Under the pieces are notes generated by a model. It ran no database searches and had not been told where the DNA came from. It saw only the letters and a program-made list of their open reading frames with translations. From CAYMAZ01 sp964428185 (GTDB lineage Bacteria; Bacteroidota; Bacteroidia; Bacteroidales; DTU049), in NCBI GenBank assembly GCA_964428185.1, contig CAYRXH010000014.1, forward strand, positions 1 to 38,605: 38,605 bases of DNA, read 5' to 3'. Shown piece after piece: positions 7,268-15,702 of the stretch (the stretch's first letter is position 1; every line of letters starts with the position of its first letter). The translations under genes and the position numbers were made by a program.

Positions 7268-7939
7268 CTACTTTTTCAAATTTTCTTCATATAAACGCTC
7301 AACCACATCCCAGTTTACCAATTTCCAGAAAGCATCAATATAAGTCTTTCGCTGGTTTTGATATTTCAGATAGTATGCATGTTCCCATACATCAATGCCC
7401 AGAATTGGAGAACCTTTGTGTTGTGACACATCCATCAACGGATTGTCTTGATTGGGCGTTGATGTTACCATAAGTTTTCCATCATCCGTTATAATGAGCC
7501 AGGCCCAGCCACTGCCAAAACGCTTCATGGCTGCATCGGTTATTTCATAAATCATATTTTCAACACTTCCAAAAGTTTCAATGATAGACTGAAGAAGCTT
7601 CCCATCCGGTGATGTGCTTCCTCCATGTGTAAGTATTTTCCAGTAAAGATCATGATTGTACCACCCACCTGCATTGTTTCGAACAACATCTCCATGTTCA
7701 GATATTCTTGAAAAAATTTCATCCAAACTCATTTTTTCCAACTCACTACCTTTGGATGCATTTATAAAATTATTGTAATATGCTCTGTGATGTCTGTCAT
7801 AGTGTATTTCAACAGTTTGAGCATCAATATAGGGCTCAAGAGCATCGTAAGAATAGGGTAGAGGCTTAAATTCATGCTTCTGACCAGTGGATATATGAAA
7901 TGAAATCAAAATGATTATTGTGGCACTAAGTATTTTCAT
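7268..7939 (-). CDS. Exported Fe/Mn-family superoxide dismutase
   Basis: A 223-residue dismutase converting superoxide to peroxide and oxygen. It starts with a hydrophobic signal peptide (residues 1-19, cleavage before or after GQ), so it probably acts in the periplasm or outside the cell. The four metal ligands are visible: His46 (EIHYDRHH), His96 (NNAGGWYNHDLYW), Asp183 and His187 (DVWEHAY). The Gly-Gly before His and Gln164 (STPNQDNPLMD) are the Mn-type outer-sphere arrangement rather than the Fe-type Gln-near-residue-70 pattern, so Mn or dual metal use is likely. It lies 14 bp after a cytoplasmic paralogue, clearly a tandem duplication, and is probably co-transcribed with it. Confidence 0.92.
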   Translation of the reverse strand: MKILSATIIILISFHISTGQKHEFKPLPYSYDALEPYIDAQTVEIHYDRHHRAYYNNFINASKGSELEKMSLDEIFSRISEHGDVVRNNAGGWYNHDLYWKILTHGGSTSPDGKLLQSIIETFGSVENMIYEITDAAMKRFGSGWAWLIITDDGKLMVTSTPNQDNPLMDVSQHKGSPILGIDVWEHAYYLKYQNQRKTYIDAFWKLVNWDVVERLYEENLKK

Positions 7940-7953
7940 TTGTATTTTTCTCC

Positions 7954-8598
7954 TTATATAATTGTTTCATATCGTTTGGAAACTTCTTCCCAGTTAATCA
8001 CATTCAGAAATGCTTTTACATAATCAGACCTTCTGTTCTGATAGTGAAGATAATATGCATGTTCCCACACATCTATACCGAGAATAGGATATCCTCTTTT
8101 GTCAGCCACATCCATCAGGGGATTGTCCTGATTGGGAGTGGAACTGACAAAAAGTTTTCCGTTGTCATCCACAGATAACCAAGCCCAACCACTGCCGAAT
8201 CTGGTTAAAGCAGCTTGAGTAAATTGCTCGGCAAAACTGTCAAATCCTCCCAGGTCTTTATCAATTGTTTTTTTCAAAGCAGAGGATGGCTGAACATCTG
8301 ATTTCTTCATGATTTTCCAGAATAGACTGTGATTGTAATGTCCTCCCCCGTTATTTCTGACTGAGGCAGGGAGTTTTGAAATTTCTGTAAATAATTTCAG
8401 CAAGGGATATGCAGCCAGATCATGTCCCTCGAGAGCTTTGTTCAGATTGTCAACATAGGCCTGATGATGTTTGGTGTGGTGTATTTCCATGGTCATGGCA
8501 TCAACGTATGGTTCCATTGAGTCATAGGAATATTGCAGTGATGGAAGTTCATATTTTCCTTTTAGAGAGAATTCAGGTAATTTTTCAATTTTTTTCAT
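7954..8598 (-). CDS. Cytoplasmic Fe/Mn-family superoxide dismutase
   Basis: A 214-residue dismutase without a signal peptide. It has a short charged N-terminal extension (about 14 residues) before the family start KYELPSLQYSYDSMEPYVD. Ligands are His40 (MEIHHTKHH), His90 (NNGGGHYNHSLFW), Asp176 and His180 (DVWEHAYYLHYQNRR). Gln157 and the GG before the second ligand point to Mn-type chemistry. It is the first gene of the pair and converts superoxide in the cytosol. No TAnnTTTG promoter was recognised in the 200 bp upstream. Confidence 0.93.
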   Translation of the reverse strand: MKKIEKLPEFSLKGKYELPSLQYSYDSMEPYVDAMTMEIHHTKHHQAYVDNLNKALEGHDLAAYPLLKLFTEISKLPASVRNNGGGHYNHSLFWKIMKKSDVQPSSALKKTIDKDLGGFDSFAEQFTQAALTRFGSGWAWLSVDDNGKLFVSSTPNQDNPLMDVADKRGYPILGIDVWEHAYYLHYQNRRSDYVKAFLNVINWEEVSKRYETII

Positions 8599-8778
8599 AA
8601 CGAGTATTGTTTTTTAAATTAGACACAATTAAAACAACAAGAACTATTCCAATATCCCCAGCAAGGGGTAAATTTTGCATTTATTTAGTAATGTGCATGT
8701 TAACACGTATGACAAGCTGTCAGTTCAGCACAATCTCAATTTCTGTTGATGAAGTAATGTATGCAAAGAAAAAATTAT

Positions 8779-8786
8779 TATTTTTG
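8779..8786 (+). promoter_or_regulatory. Candidate -7 element for tRNA-Met
   Basis: TATTTTTG lies 14 bp before the mature tRNA 5' end. There is no well-spaced TTG upstream. Confidence 0.4.
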
Positions 8787-8800
8787 CAAACCAGTTCAAT

Positions 8801-8874
8801 GGCGAGGTAGCTCAGATGGTTAGAGCGTCGGATTCATAACCCGGAGGTCACGAGTTCAATTCTCGTCCTCGCTA
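8801..8874 (+). tRNA. tRNA-Met (anticodon CAT)
   Basis: Cloverleaf of 74 bases starting GGCGAGGTAGCTCAG and ending CCTCGCTA. The acceptor pairs throughout, with a G1-T72 wobble, which argues against the initiator (no 1-72 mismatch of C-A type). The anticodon loop is TTCATAA. The innermost stem pair appears to be A-C. CCA is not encoded. Elongator Met is preferred, but an Ile-CAT (lysidine) tRNA cannot be fully excluded without a model search. Confidence 0.9.
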
Positions 8875-8878
8875 CAAA

Positions 8879-8914
8879 AAAAAACCGGTTTCATTAATTG
8901 TAACCGGTTTTTTG
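8879..8914 (+). terminator. Intrinsic terminator after tRNA-Met
   Basis: A-rich lead, stem AAAACCGGTT / AACCGGTTTT with an 11-12 base loop, then a T-run (about 8881-8914), directly after the tRNA. Confidence 0.8.
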
Positions 8915-8936
8915 ATTTTTGCAAAATTGTCAGAAA

Positions 8937-9230
8937 TCAGTACCCCCCCTCAATATTCCACACAAATGCCCTGATGCCAACTTCAGTATTGATTTCATCA
9001 ATTTTCTTTATTTTTTTCAAAAGGGGTTCTGTCATGGCATCATCAACGATGGTTAAGATAGCAGAATTCATTTCAGGCCATGTGTGAGTTCCCATCCTTG
9101 GTTCTCCTGTCCTGGTTCCTCTTCCGGTTACTTCGCTCCACATGGTAAATCCCCTGATTTCAAGAAAATCAAGCATATATTCAACTTTTTCAGTATGCGC
9201 CTGATTAAAAGTGATCATGACTGCTTTCAT
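8937..9230 (-). CDS. PII-like protein linked to an RND efflux pump
   Basis: A 97-residue protein with the size and alternating strand/helix pattern of the PII/CutA-like trimeric fold. It has an N-terminal strand MKAVMITFNQ, a helix over 12-24, a loop carrying GRGTRTGEPRMGTHTWPE (about 36-53, the T-loop region), a second half NSAILTIVDDAMTEPLLKKI, and a C-terminal VWNIEGGY. PII relatives encoded next to CusABC/CzcABC-type pumps are known as a separate group (PII-NG). This gene is last in the tetR-tolC-adaptor-pump operon, 20 bp after the pump, which fits. It may sense a nucleotide or metal and modulate the pump, but its ligand cannot be read from sequence. Confidence 0.68.
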   Translation of the reverse strand: MKAVMITFNQAHTEKVEYMLDFLEIRGFTMWSEVTGRGTRTGEPRMGTHTWPEMNSAILTIVDDAMTEPLLKKIKKIDEINTEVGIRAFVWNIEGGY

Positions 9231-9250
9231 AGTTGTATGTTTTTTTTTAA

Positions 9251-12200
9251 TTAATTATTACCATTATTCTCAATAAGGAAACTCATGCTTTTTCTGAGTT
9301 TCTGTACTTTTTCCCGTTCACCTTTCCTGACAAAAACAGCGTAAAGAACCGGAATGATCACCATGGTGACAATGGTTGAGAAAATCAGACCACCAATAAC
9401 TGTAATCCCCATAGGTTGCCAGATTTCAGAACCTTCTCCGCTGAGTATTGCCATCGGGAGCATCCCAAGAATAGTAGTTAGTGCAGTCATTAAAACGGGG
9501 CGGAGCCTGCTCTTGCCTGAGATGGCTATGGCATCATATAATTCATATCCACGGTCTCTCATCAGATTAATATAATCTACCAGAACGATCCCGTTTTTCA
9601 CTACAATTCCAATTAGGAGAACAGCCCCAAGGGCAGCAATCACACTTAATGTGGTTCCGGTAAGGAACAGTGCAAGAACGACCCCACTGAATGAAAATGG
9701 AATTGAAAACATGATGATAAAAGGCATTTTAAAGGATTCAAACTGAGATGCCATGACAAGATAGACAAGAACCAGGCTAAGAATCATCAACAGACCCAGA
9801 TCCTGAAATGATTCCATTTGTTCTTCGTATGCTCCTCCAACATTGATCATGACATCGGACGGGACATCTATTGAAGCAATTTTTGCTTCAATAGCTTCGG
9901 CCAGTTCACCTAAAGAGATTTCATGGGGAACAGCAGAAACGGTAACTACGCGTTCACGTCTTTTATGCTCAATATTTGGTGGACTCCAGTATTCACCGAT
10001 ATCAGCAATTTCCTTGAGACTGATTTTTTTGCCTGCCGGGGTCATGATGGTCATGTTTTCAATGTCACTCATTGAAGATCTGAATTGTTCATCATATCTG
10101 ACAATGATATCATATTCTTCTCCTGATTCGCGCAGCAATGATGCTCTAAGCCCGGCAATTCTGTTGCGGATACTGGTCGACACATAGATACTGTTGATAC
10201 CGTGCATGGCCATTTTTTCCTTGTCAAATTGAATCATGATCTCTGGTTTTTCATCCTGCCGGCTGATAGAGACTTCGCGTGCTCCGGGTATTATCTCGAT
10301 GGAGTCTTTGATAATGTTTGCAAGAGCAGTTGTAGTGTTAAAATCATATCCAAAAATTTCAACGGCTACATTATTTGAGCCGAATCCACCTCCGGGACCA
10401 CCACTGGTGCGAACATTGAATTTCACAATTTCAGGAAATTGCTTGAGTTTCTTTCTCAGGTCATCTGCAATTTCAAAAGTGCTCCTGTCCCGTTCACCAG
10501 GTTTTACAAGACGCATCCCGAAATTGATTACATTGGTTCCTGTCTGGCTGAACAAAGAGAAGAAACTCCCTGCATCATCGGCCCCTGCTGAAGTATAGAA
10601 AACCTGATGTTCGGGGATATCTTCCTTGATGATCTTTTCAATTTGCTTGGCAATCCTGATTGATTCTTCAACCCGTATTCCTGTTTGCAGTTCTATTGTT
10701 CCCGACAGACTGCTTTCGTCAGTTTGAGGCATAAAATCTGTCCCTACAAAACGCATGAGAAACATAGATGAAACAAAAATCACAAGAGCAACAATCCCGG
10801 TTATCAGTTTTCGTCTGAGTACAAAACGGAGTGTTTTTTCATAGAGATTATCAAGTTTATCAAGTGCATTTCCAAAAGTGTTTTTCCAACTGAATTTTGA
10901 ATGACTTTCAAAGGTTTTTCTGAGGCGCATCAGTTTGGATGCGAGCATCGGTGTCAGCGTAAGTGCAGCTACAGTTGATGTTGAAACTGTAATTGTAACA
11001 ATCCAGCCCAACTGATTAAACATGACGCCTGTCATTCCGCTCACCAGTGTCAGTGGAAAGAATACTGCCACAACTACCAATGTAGTTACAATCACTGAAA
11101 GCCAGACTTCGTTGGTTGCATAAATGGCAGCTTCGCGTGGGCTACTGCCTCTTTCAATATGAGTGGTAATATTCTCCAGCACAACAATGGCATCATCTAC
11201 AACCATCCCTATGGCTATGGCCAGTGATGACAATGAGATGATATTAATTGTATTTCCTGATATAAACAGATAGATAAATGCAACAATTAGGGAAATCGGT
11301 ATCGTGAGAATGATAATAATAGTTGCTCTCCATCTGCCAAGGAAAACAAGAATTACGAGTACAACAAAAATAAATGCATAGAGGAGCGTTTCGGAAAGAT
11401 TTCTGATAGAATTTTTAATAAAGTCTGAAGTATCCATCACTTCCGTAATTTTGATATCAGGAGGAAGCAACGGCATCAGTTCCTTCATCTGGGCCTTCAC
11501 ATCCCGTGCAATCTGAATGGTATTTGCCCCTGACTGTTTCTGAATAAATATTCGCAGTCCCTGCCCACCCATTATGCGTTCTTCAAGTGATAGGTCTTTT
11601 TTTCTGTCTTCTACTCTTGCAACATCTTTCAGATATACGGATTTCCCCAAAAAATTGCCAACCACAAGGTTTTCAATATCTTTGCTTTCTTCGAACTCTC
11701 CCTGTATTCTGATGGGATAGTCAAGATCTCCCATTTTGACATTCCCGGAAGGAAGATTGAAATTTTCGGCAGCGATGACATTTGAAATCTGTTCGAGAGT
11801 GAGATTGTAAGCATCCAGCCTGACAGGGTCAAGTTCTATGTAAACAACCCTTTGAGGTTGTCCTATCATCCCTACAGATCCGATTCCTTTGATCCTGTTC
11901 AGCGGATTGATAAGTTTCTCTTCCAGAATTTTTGTTAATCCCATATAGCTTTCTTCAGCAGTAACTGCGTAAAAGAGAATGGGCATCATACTGGTGTTGA
12001 ATTTAAAAATCATTGGTCTGTCAGCATCTTCGGGTAGATAGTCAAGAACTCTTTCCATAACATTTCTGATGTCATTGGTTGCCTCATCAAGATTTGCATC
12101 CCAGGCAAACTCAAGAGAGATAATGCTGAGATTATCGTATGAAACGGAAGTGATCTCAACAAGGTTTTCAACAGAATTGAGCTGGTCTTCCAGTATTTTA

Positions 12201-12391
12201 GTGACGTTGGTTTCAATTTCGTAAGCATTGGCACCGGGATATGTGGTCATCACGGTGAGAAACGGAGGGTTGATTTCAGGATACAGGTCAATAGGTATTC
12301 GGGAAAGAGAATATAGTCCCAGAACAATCACCCCAACAAACACCATCAGCGTGGAGATGGGTTTGTTTACAGCAGTTTTATAGATACTCAT
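9251..12391 (-). CDS. RND efflux pump inner-membrane permease (AcrB-like, HAE-1 type)
   Basis: A 1046-residue resistance-nodulation-division transporter, full length for the family. It is duplicated: TM1 near residues 10-30, a large periplasmic loop, a TM cluster about 330-550, a second loop, and a TM cluster about 860-1030. TM4 carries GMVVDDAIVVLEN near residue 398, with the paired aspartates used for proton relay in hydrophobic/amphiphilic (HAE-1) pumps rather than the pattern of heavy-metal pumps. It drives proton-coupled export of hydrophobic compounds through the adaptor and TolC-like channel encoded upstream. It begins 27 bp after the adaptor gene. The substrate is unknown. Confidence 0.94.
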   Translation of the reverse strand: MSIYKTAVNKPISTLMVFVGVIVLGLYSLSRIPIDLYPEINPPFLTVMTTYPGANAYEIETNVTKILEDQLNSVENLVEITSVSYDNLSIISLEFAWDANLDEATNDIRNVMERVLDYLPEDADRPMIFKFNTSMMPILFYAVTAEESYMGLTKILEEKLINPLNRIKGIGSVGMIGQPQRVVYIELDPVRLDAYNLTLEQISNVIAAENFNLPSGNVKMGDLDYPIRIQGEFEESKDIENLVVGNFLGKSVYLKDVARVEDRKKDLSLEERIMGGQGLRIFIQKQSGANTIQIARDVKAQMKELMPLLPPDIKITEVMDTSDFIKNSIRNLSETLLYAFIFVVLVILVFLGRWRATIIIILTIPISLIVAFIYLFISGNTINIISLSSLAIAIGMVVDDAIVVLENITTHIERGSSPREAAIYATNEVWLSVIVTTLVVVAVFFPLTLVSGMTGVMFNQLGWIVTITVSTSTVAALTLTPMLASKLMRLRKTFESHSKFSWKNTFGNALDKLDNLYEKTLRFVLRRKLITGIVALVIFVSSMFLMRFVGTDFMPQTDESSLSGTIELQTGIRVEESIRIAKQIEKIIKEDIPEHQVFYTSAGADDAGSFFSLFSQTGTNVINFGMRLVKPGERDRSTFEIADDLRKKLKQFPEIVKFNVRTSGGPGGGFGSNNVAVEIFGYDFNTTTALANIIKDSIEIIPGAREVSISRQDEKPEIMIQFDKEKMAMHGINSIYVSTSIRNRIAGLRASLLRESGEEYDIIVRYDEQFRSSMSDIENMTIMTPAGKKISLKEIADIGEYWSPPNIEHKRRERVVTVSAVPHEISLGELAEAIEAKIASIDVPSDVMINVGGAYEEQMESFQDLGLLMILSLVLVYLVMASQFESFKMPFIIMFSIPFSFSGVVLALFLTGTTLSVIAALGAVLLIGIVVKNGIVLVDYINLMRDRGYELYDAIAISGKSRLRPVLMTALTTILGMLPMAILSGEGSEIWQPMGITVIGGLIFSTIVTMVIIPVLYAVFVRKGEREKVQKLRKSMSFLIENNGNN

Positions 12392-12418
12392 AATGTACTT
12401 TTTTTGGGTTGAAACACT

Positions 12419-13477
12419 TTACTGAACAACAATAACATCCACACCGTCAATGAGACGGGCTTGTCCTGAAACAATGACTTTCATTCCTGAGCTGAGGTCT
12501 TTTGAAATCACTTCAACCTTATCGTCAAACCGTTGTCCGATTTCAACAAAAACGCGACGGGCTTTGCCTTGTTCTTCAACAAAAACAAATCGTTCGTTTG
12601 ATCCCTGAACTTTCAGAACAGTATTTGAAGGAACCAGTATTGCCTCTGTTTCTCCTGCATAGAATGTAGCACGGCAAAACATTCCGGGCCTGAGCTCTTC
12701 TTTTGGATTGGGAACAGAAATTTCAACCTGAAATGTGCGTGACATTTGATCAATTGTAGGATATACCCTCAGAACTTTCCCTTTGACCGGCTTGTCAGGA
12801 AAAACATCTGTAATGATATTAACTTCCATGCCTTGCTTTATTACAGGATAGAATCTTTCGGAAACACTGACCATGGCTTTAAGGGGATTGATCTGCACAA
12901 GTGTCAGCACAGCTGCCTTTCCGGCCTGAGTGTTGGGTGCTCCTGAAAACATCTCTCCGTTTTCATAGTATTTTCCAGATACAATGCCACTGAACGGAGC
13001 TCTCAGTATGCTGTTTTTTTCCAGAAACTGAACATTGGTCTTTGCAATATCGTATTGTGTTTTAAACTGATCGTACTGTTGTTTAGGAATACTGTTGGTT
13101 TTAATCAATGTGTCAAAACGAGTCATGTCAGTTTCAAGATTCTGCAACTGAATCCTGGCCTGATGCAATTGGGTCTGGTCCATAATGAACAGGAGATCGC
13201 CCGTTCTGAAACGGGAACCCACTTCAACATAGATTTTTTCTATCCTGCTGGGTGCTGCAGGTGCAAAATACACTTCTTCATTGGCAATCAGTGTTGAAGT
13301 AAATTCTAGTGTATTGTCTATGGTTTGAGTCTGTAGTTCCATGACTTTCACTTTTTCTGATTCTTTTTGTTCAATAGATGCATCTTCACCCTTACCGCCG
13401 GAACAGGATGTAAACAGAAGAACTGAGATAAGAATCAAAGATTCTGCAATTGTTTTCATTGTGTTATATGTTTTCAT
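12419..13477 (-). CDS. RND efflux periplasmic adaptor (membrane fusion lipoprotein)
   Basis: A 352-residue adaptor that bridges the RND permease and the outer-membrane channel. The N-terminus has a lipoprotein signal ending LLFTSC, so it is lipid-anchored, probably at the inner membrane. After that come a lipoyl-like half (EKIYVEVGSRFRTGDLLF), a short alpha-hairpin (about 105-150), a second lipoyl half (ILRAPFSGIVSGK), beta-barrel and membrane-proximal domains. Translation may begin at residue 1 or at Met7 (13459), which leaves a more compact signal peptide. It lies between the tolC-like gene (13 bp upstream) and the pump (27 bp downstream). Confidence 0.92.
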   Translation of the reverse strand: MKTYNTMKTIAESLILISVLLFTSCSGGKGEDASIEQKESEKVKVMELQTQTIDNTLEFTSTLIANEEVYFAPAAPSRIEKIYVEVGSRFRTGDLLFIMDQTQLHQARIQLQNLETDMTRFDTLIKTNSIPKQQYDQFKTQYDIAKTNVQFLEKNSILRAPFSGIVSGKYYENGEMFSGAPNTQAGKAAVLTLVQINPLKAMVSVSERFYPVIKQGMEVNIITDVFPDKPVKGKVLRVYPTIDQMSRTFQVEISVPNPKEELRPGMFCRATFYAGETEAILVPSNTVLKVQGSNERFVFVEEQGKARRVFVEIGQRFDDKVEVISKDLSSGMKVIVSGQARLIDGVDVIVVQ

Positions 13478-13490
13478 GATGTTGTGTGAA

Positions 13491-14789
13491 TTATTGATGT
13501 TGTGTCAGTTGATTTAAAAATTTTTCCAAAGCAGTATTGGCTTCAAGCAGCTGCATAATGGCCATCAGGTATCCGTTTTCAGCCTGAAGAAGGTTGGTGT
13601 TTGCAGTGGTCATATCTAACCCTGAAATTACTCCCTGCTGATATTTGCGATAGGTATTATCATAAACTCTTCTTGCCAGTTCAATGTTTTCTTTTTGTGC
13701 TTCAAACTGTTCAATTGCAGTATTCAGATTTTGCCTTAATTGCTTTTCCTGAATGGAAAGCTGGTCTGAAACAAAGTCAAGTTGATTCTGGGCTATCTGA
13801 TACTGAATTTTTGCCTGAGTGTGAGAAAAGTATCTTGCACCACTGGAAAAAATGGGAATGCTGATATTGAAGCCGATTACATTTTTTGGAGAAAAGTCAA
13901 GTTCAGGCTTTTTAATTTTTTCTGTGTGATTATAGAATCCTGCCACAGTGGGAAGGAATTTGGCTTTTTCGAGATTCAGCTTCTGTTTCGCCATTTCACG
14001 TTGTATAAGCATCAGCTGAAAATCAAGGTTCTGATTTACATCATAAGGAAGAGCTGCAGTTTTTGAAGGATCAATGCTTGAAAGCAGAAAAAACAACTGG
14101 TCTGTCAGAGTGATTTCAGTCTGGGCTGTCACTCCAAGCTGAAGTCTTAACAGATTCATAGCCAGTTCCAGCTGCCTTTGGGCAGACCTGACCGCATTTT
14201 CAAGATTTGTTTTCTGTAGCAGAATCTGATCAAAATCGGTTTCATCCAATATGCCAACCAACACCAAAGCTTCTGTTTTTTGTAAAACATCATTCATGTT
14301 GACAACGTTTTGCTCAAGAATCTCCAGCGTTCGTTGTGAAATTAAAACCAGGTAATATGATGTCATCACCTGTGCTCTGATATCAGCATCCGTTTTCTGA
14401 TAGTTGATGTCGGTCATTTCCTGATACAGTTTCTGCATCTGTATTCCCACAATATAGCTGCCGCTGAAAATTAACTGTCCAACAGATATATTAAGATTGC
14501 TTGTGGGATTAAAGGAGAAGGTCATTGGTCCAAGATATGCCTGAGCATTGAAAAAGTTCTGATAATCAAAGGTAGCATCAAGTTGTGGTAATCCCTGTGC
14601 AATGGTTAATTTCAAGGCTGCACGGGATTCTTCCTGTGACAGGCTTGCATTTTTCATCATACGGTTGTTTTCAATGGCATAATTAACAGCTCCGTCAAGA
14701 CTCAGATCCAGTTTGTTCTGTGCTTCAGAAATCAATGAACTGAAGATGAGAATCGGCAGTAAAAGCAGTAATGAATTTTTTGCTTTCAT
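13491..14789 (-). CDS. TolC-family outer-membrane efflux protein
   Basis: A protein of about 432 residues from the preferred start at ATG 14789, which gives a clean signal peptide (MKAKNSLLLLLPILIFSSLISEAQ). An upstream ATG at 14843 would overlap tetR by 44 bp and add an unlikely hydrophilic leader. It has two outer-membrane efflux repeats (about residues 35-215 and 240-425) with long amphipathic helices rich in Gln/Ala/Leu, including LSLDGAVNYAIENN near the mature start. It forms the trimeric exit duct of the tripartite pump. It starts 10 bp after the tetR stop codon. Confidence 0.92.
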   Translation of the reverse strand: MKAKNSLLLLLPILIFSSLISEAQNKLDLSLDGAVNYAIENNRMMKNASLSQEESRAALKLTIAQGLPQLDATFDYQNFFNAQAYLGPMTFSFNPTSNLNISVGQLIFSGSYIVGIQMQKLYQEMTDINYQKTDADIRAQVMTSYYLVLISQRTLEILEQNVVNMNDVLQKTEALVLVGILDETDFDQILLQKTNLENAVRSAQRQLELAMNLLRLQLGVTAQTEITLTDQLFFLLSSIDPSKTAALPYDVNQNLDFQLMLIQREMAKQKLNLEKAKFLPTVAGFYNHTEKIKKPELDFSPKNVIGFNISIPIFSSGARYFSHTQAKIQYQIAQNQLDFVSDQLSIQEKQLRQNLNTAIEQFEAQKENIELARRVYDNTYRKYQQGVISGLDMTTANTNLLQAENGYLMAIMQLLEANTALEKFLNQLTQHQ

Positions 14790-14799
14790 ATTGTGAAAA

Positions 14800-15423
14800 T
14801 TAGTGTTGTTTTTGGTTTTTATTGGCCTCAATAATTTTTTCAATTATGTTAATTCCTTTGGGAGTGGAAATGCCTCTGGTGAAATTAACAATGATATTAA
14901 CAATGACCTCTCTTCGTGGAAACTGGTCAATTGGAAAAATCTCATCGTTGGTCATTTCACGCAACTGAATGTTTAGCATGCGGGTAACAATTTCAACATT
15001 GATATCAGATCTGAAAATACCATCGTCTATTCCACTGATTATCAACTGGCGAAAATCTTTGATGTGTTCATCCTTATGTTTAACTATACAGTTTTTCCAA
15101 AGATCAGGATGGTATTTTCGGAGATCATTTATAAAAGATGGATGAACTTGTTCCATCTGGGCTGAAACTTCAAACATAATTTGATAGATTGCTTCAAGAA
15201 CATTTGAAGAGCTTGCAACTGCTGTTTGCTTGCACTGTCGTTGCATCTGTTTTTTATTCTCAATGCAATGCAGAAGTAACTCATCCTTATCACGAAAATT
15301 TTCATAGATTGTTCGCTTTGAAATCCCCAGATGTCTTGATATATCATCCATGGTAATACTGCGTATGCCATTCCTGATAAATAAGGTCGTGGCTTCTTGA
15401 ATGATGCGTTCCCGGATATTCAT
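14800..15423 (-). CDS. TetR/AcrR-family transcriptional regulator of the efflux operon
   Basis: A 207-residue one-component regulator. The N-terminal helix-turn-helix is textbook: RERIIQEATTLFIRNGIRSITMDDISRHLGISKRTIYENFRDKDELL (residues 4-50 in total). The C-terminal half is a variable ligand-binding dimerisation domain. It is the first gene of the operon with tolC, adaptor, pump and PII-like protein, so it probably represses its own operon until a pump substrate binds (inference). A -7 element TATCTTTG lies 14 bp upstream, and an inverted repeat ATATTTTT-AC-AAAAATAT at 15493-15510 is a weak operator candidate. Confidence 0.9.
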   Translation of the reverse strand: MNIRERIIQEATTLFIRNGIRSITMDDISRHLGISKRTIYENFRDKDELLLHCIENKKQMQRQCKQTAVASSSNVLEAIYQIMFEVSAQMEQVHPSFINDLRKYHPDLWKNCIVKHKDEHIKDFRQLIISGIDDGIFRSDINVEIVTRMLNIQLREMTNDEIFPIDQFPRREVIVNIIVNFTRGISTPKGINIIEKIIEANKNQKQH

Positions 15424-15437
15424 ATACAGATTTTTTG

Positions 15438-15445
15438 CAAAGATA
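15438..15445 (-). promoter_or_regulatory. Candidate -7 element of the tetR-efflux operon
   Basis: Minus-strand TATCTTTG fits TAnnTTTG and ends 14 bp before the tetR start codon. No well-spaced TTG was found. Confidence 0.45.
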
Positions 15446-15675
15446 GAAAACTTTTAAAACATTTTAAGTTTTTTTGTTACCAAATTTTAAAAATATTTTT
15501 ACAAAAATATGTTCTATTGTTTTATGAATAATATGCTAATCGGTGAGTGACGAATTATTCAGGAGCATTTGTAAAAAAGAAGGGGGAAGTGAATATTTTT
15601 TGAAAAAAGCAAACACTATGGTATGGCGGAAAATGATATTTTAAAAAATTGAGGGTTCTTCATTAAATAAAAATG

Positions 15676-15683
15676 TATATTTG
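15676..15683 (+). promoter_or_regulatory. Candidate -7 element of the T9SS cargo gene
   Basis: TATATTTG fits the -7 consensus, with TTG at 15649-15651 (spacer 24, slightly long). Transcription from here would start about 15688, which excludes the ATG at 15673 as a start codon. The spacer upstream (15446-15672) is AT-rich and shows nothing else except the palindrome at 15493-15510. Confidence 0.45.
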
Positions 15684-15702
15684 CAATACAAACAAAACAA
15701 AA

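Noticed and set aside
9843..10598. Long plus-strand open frames opposite the RND pump gene
   Set aside because: They are antisense shadows of a clear 1046-residue family member, with no signals of their own.
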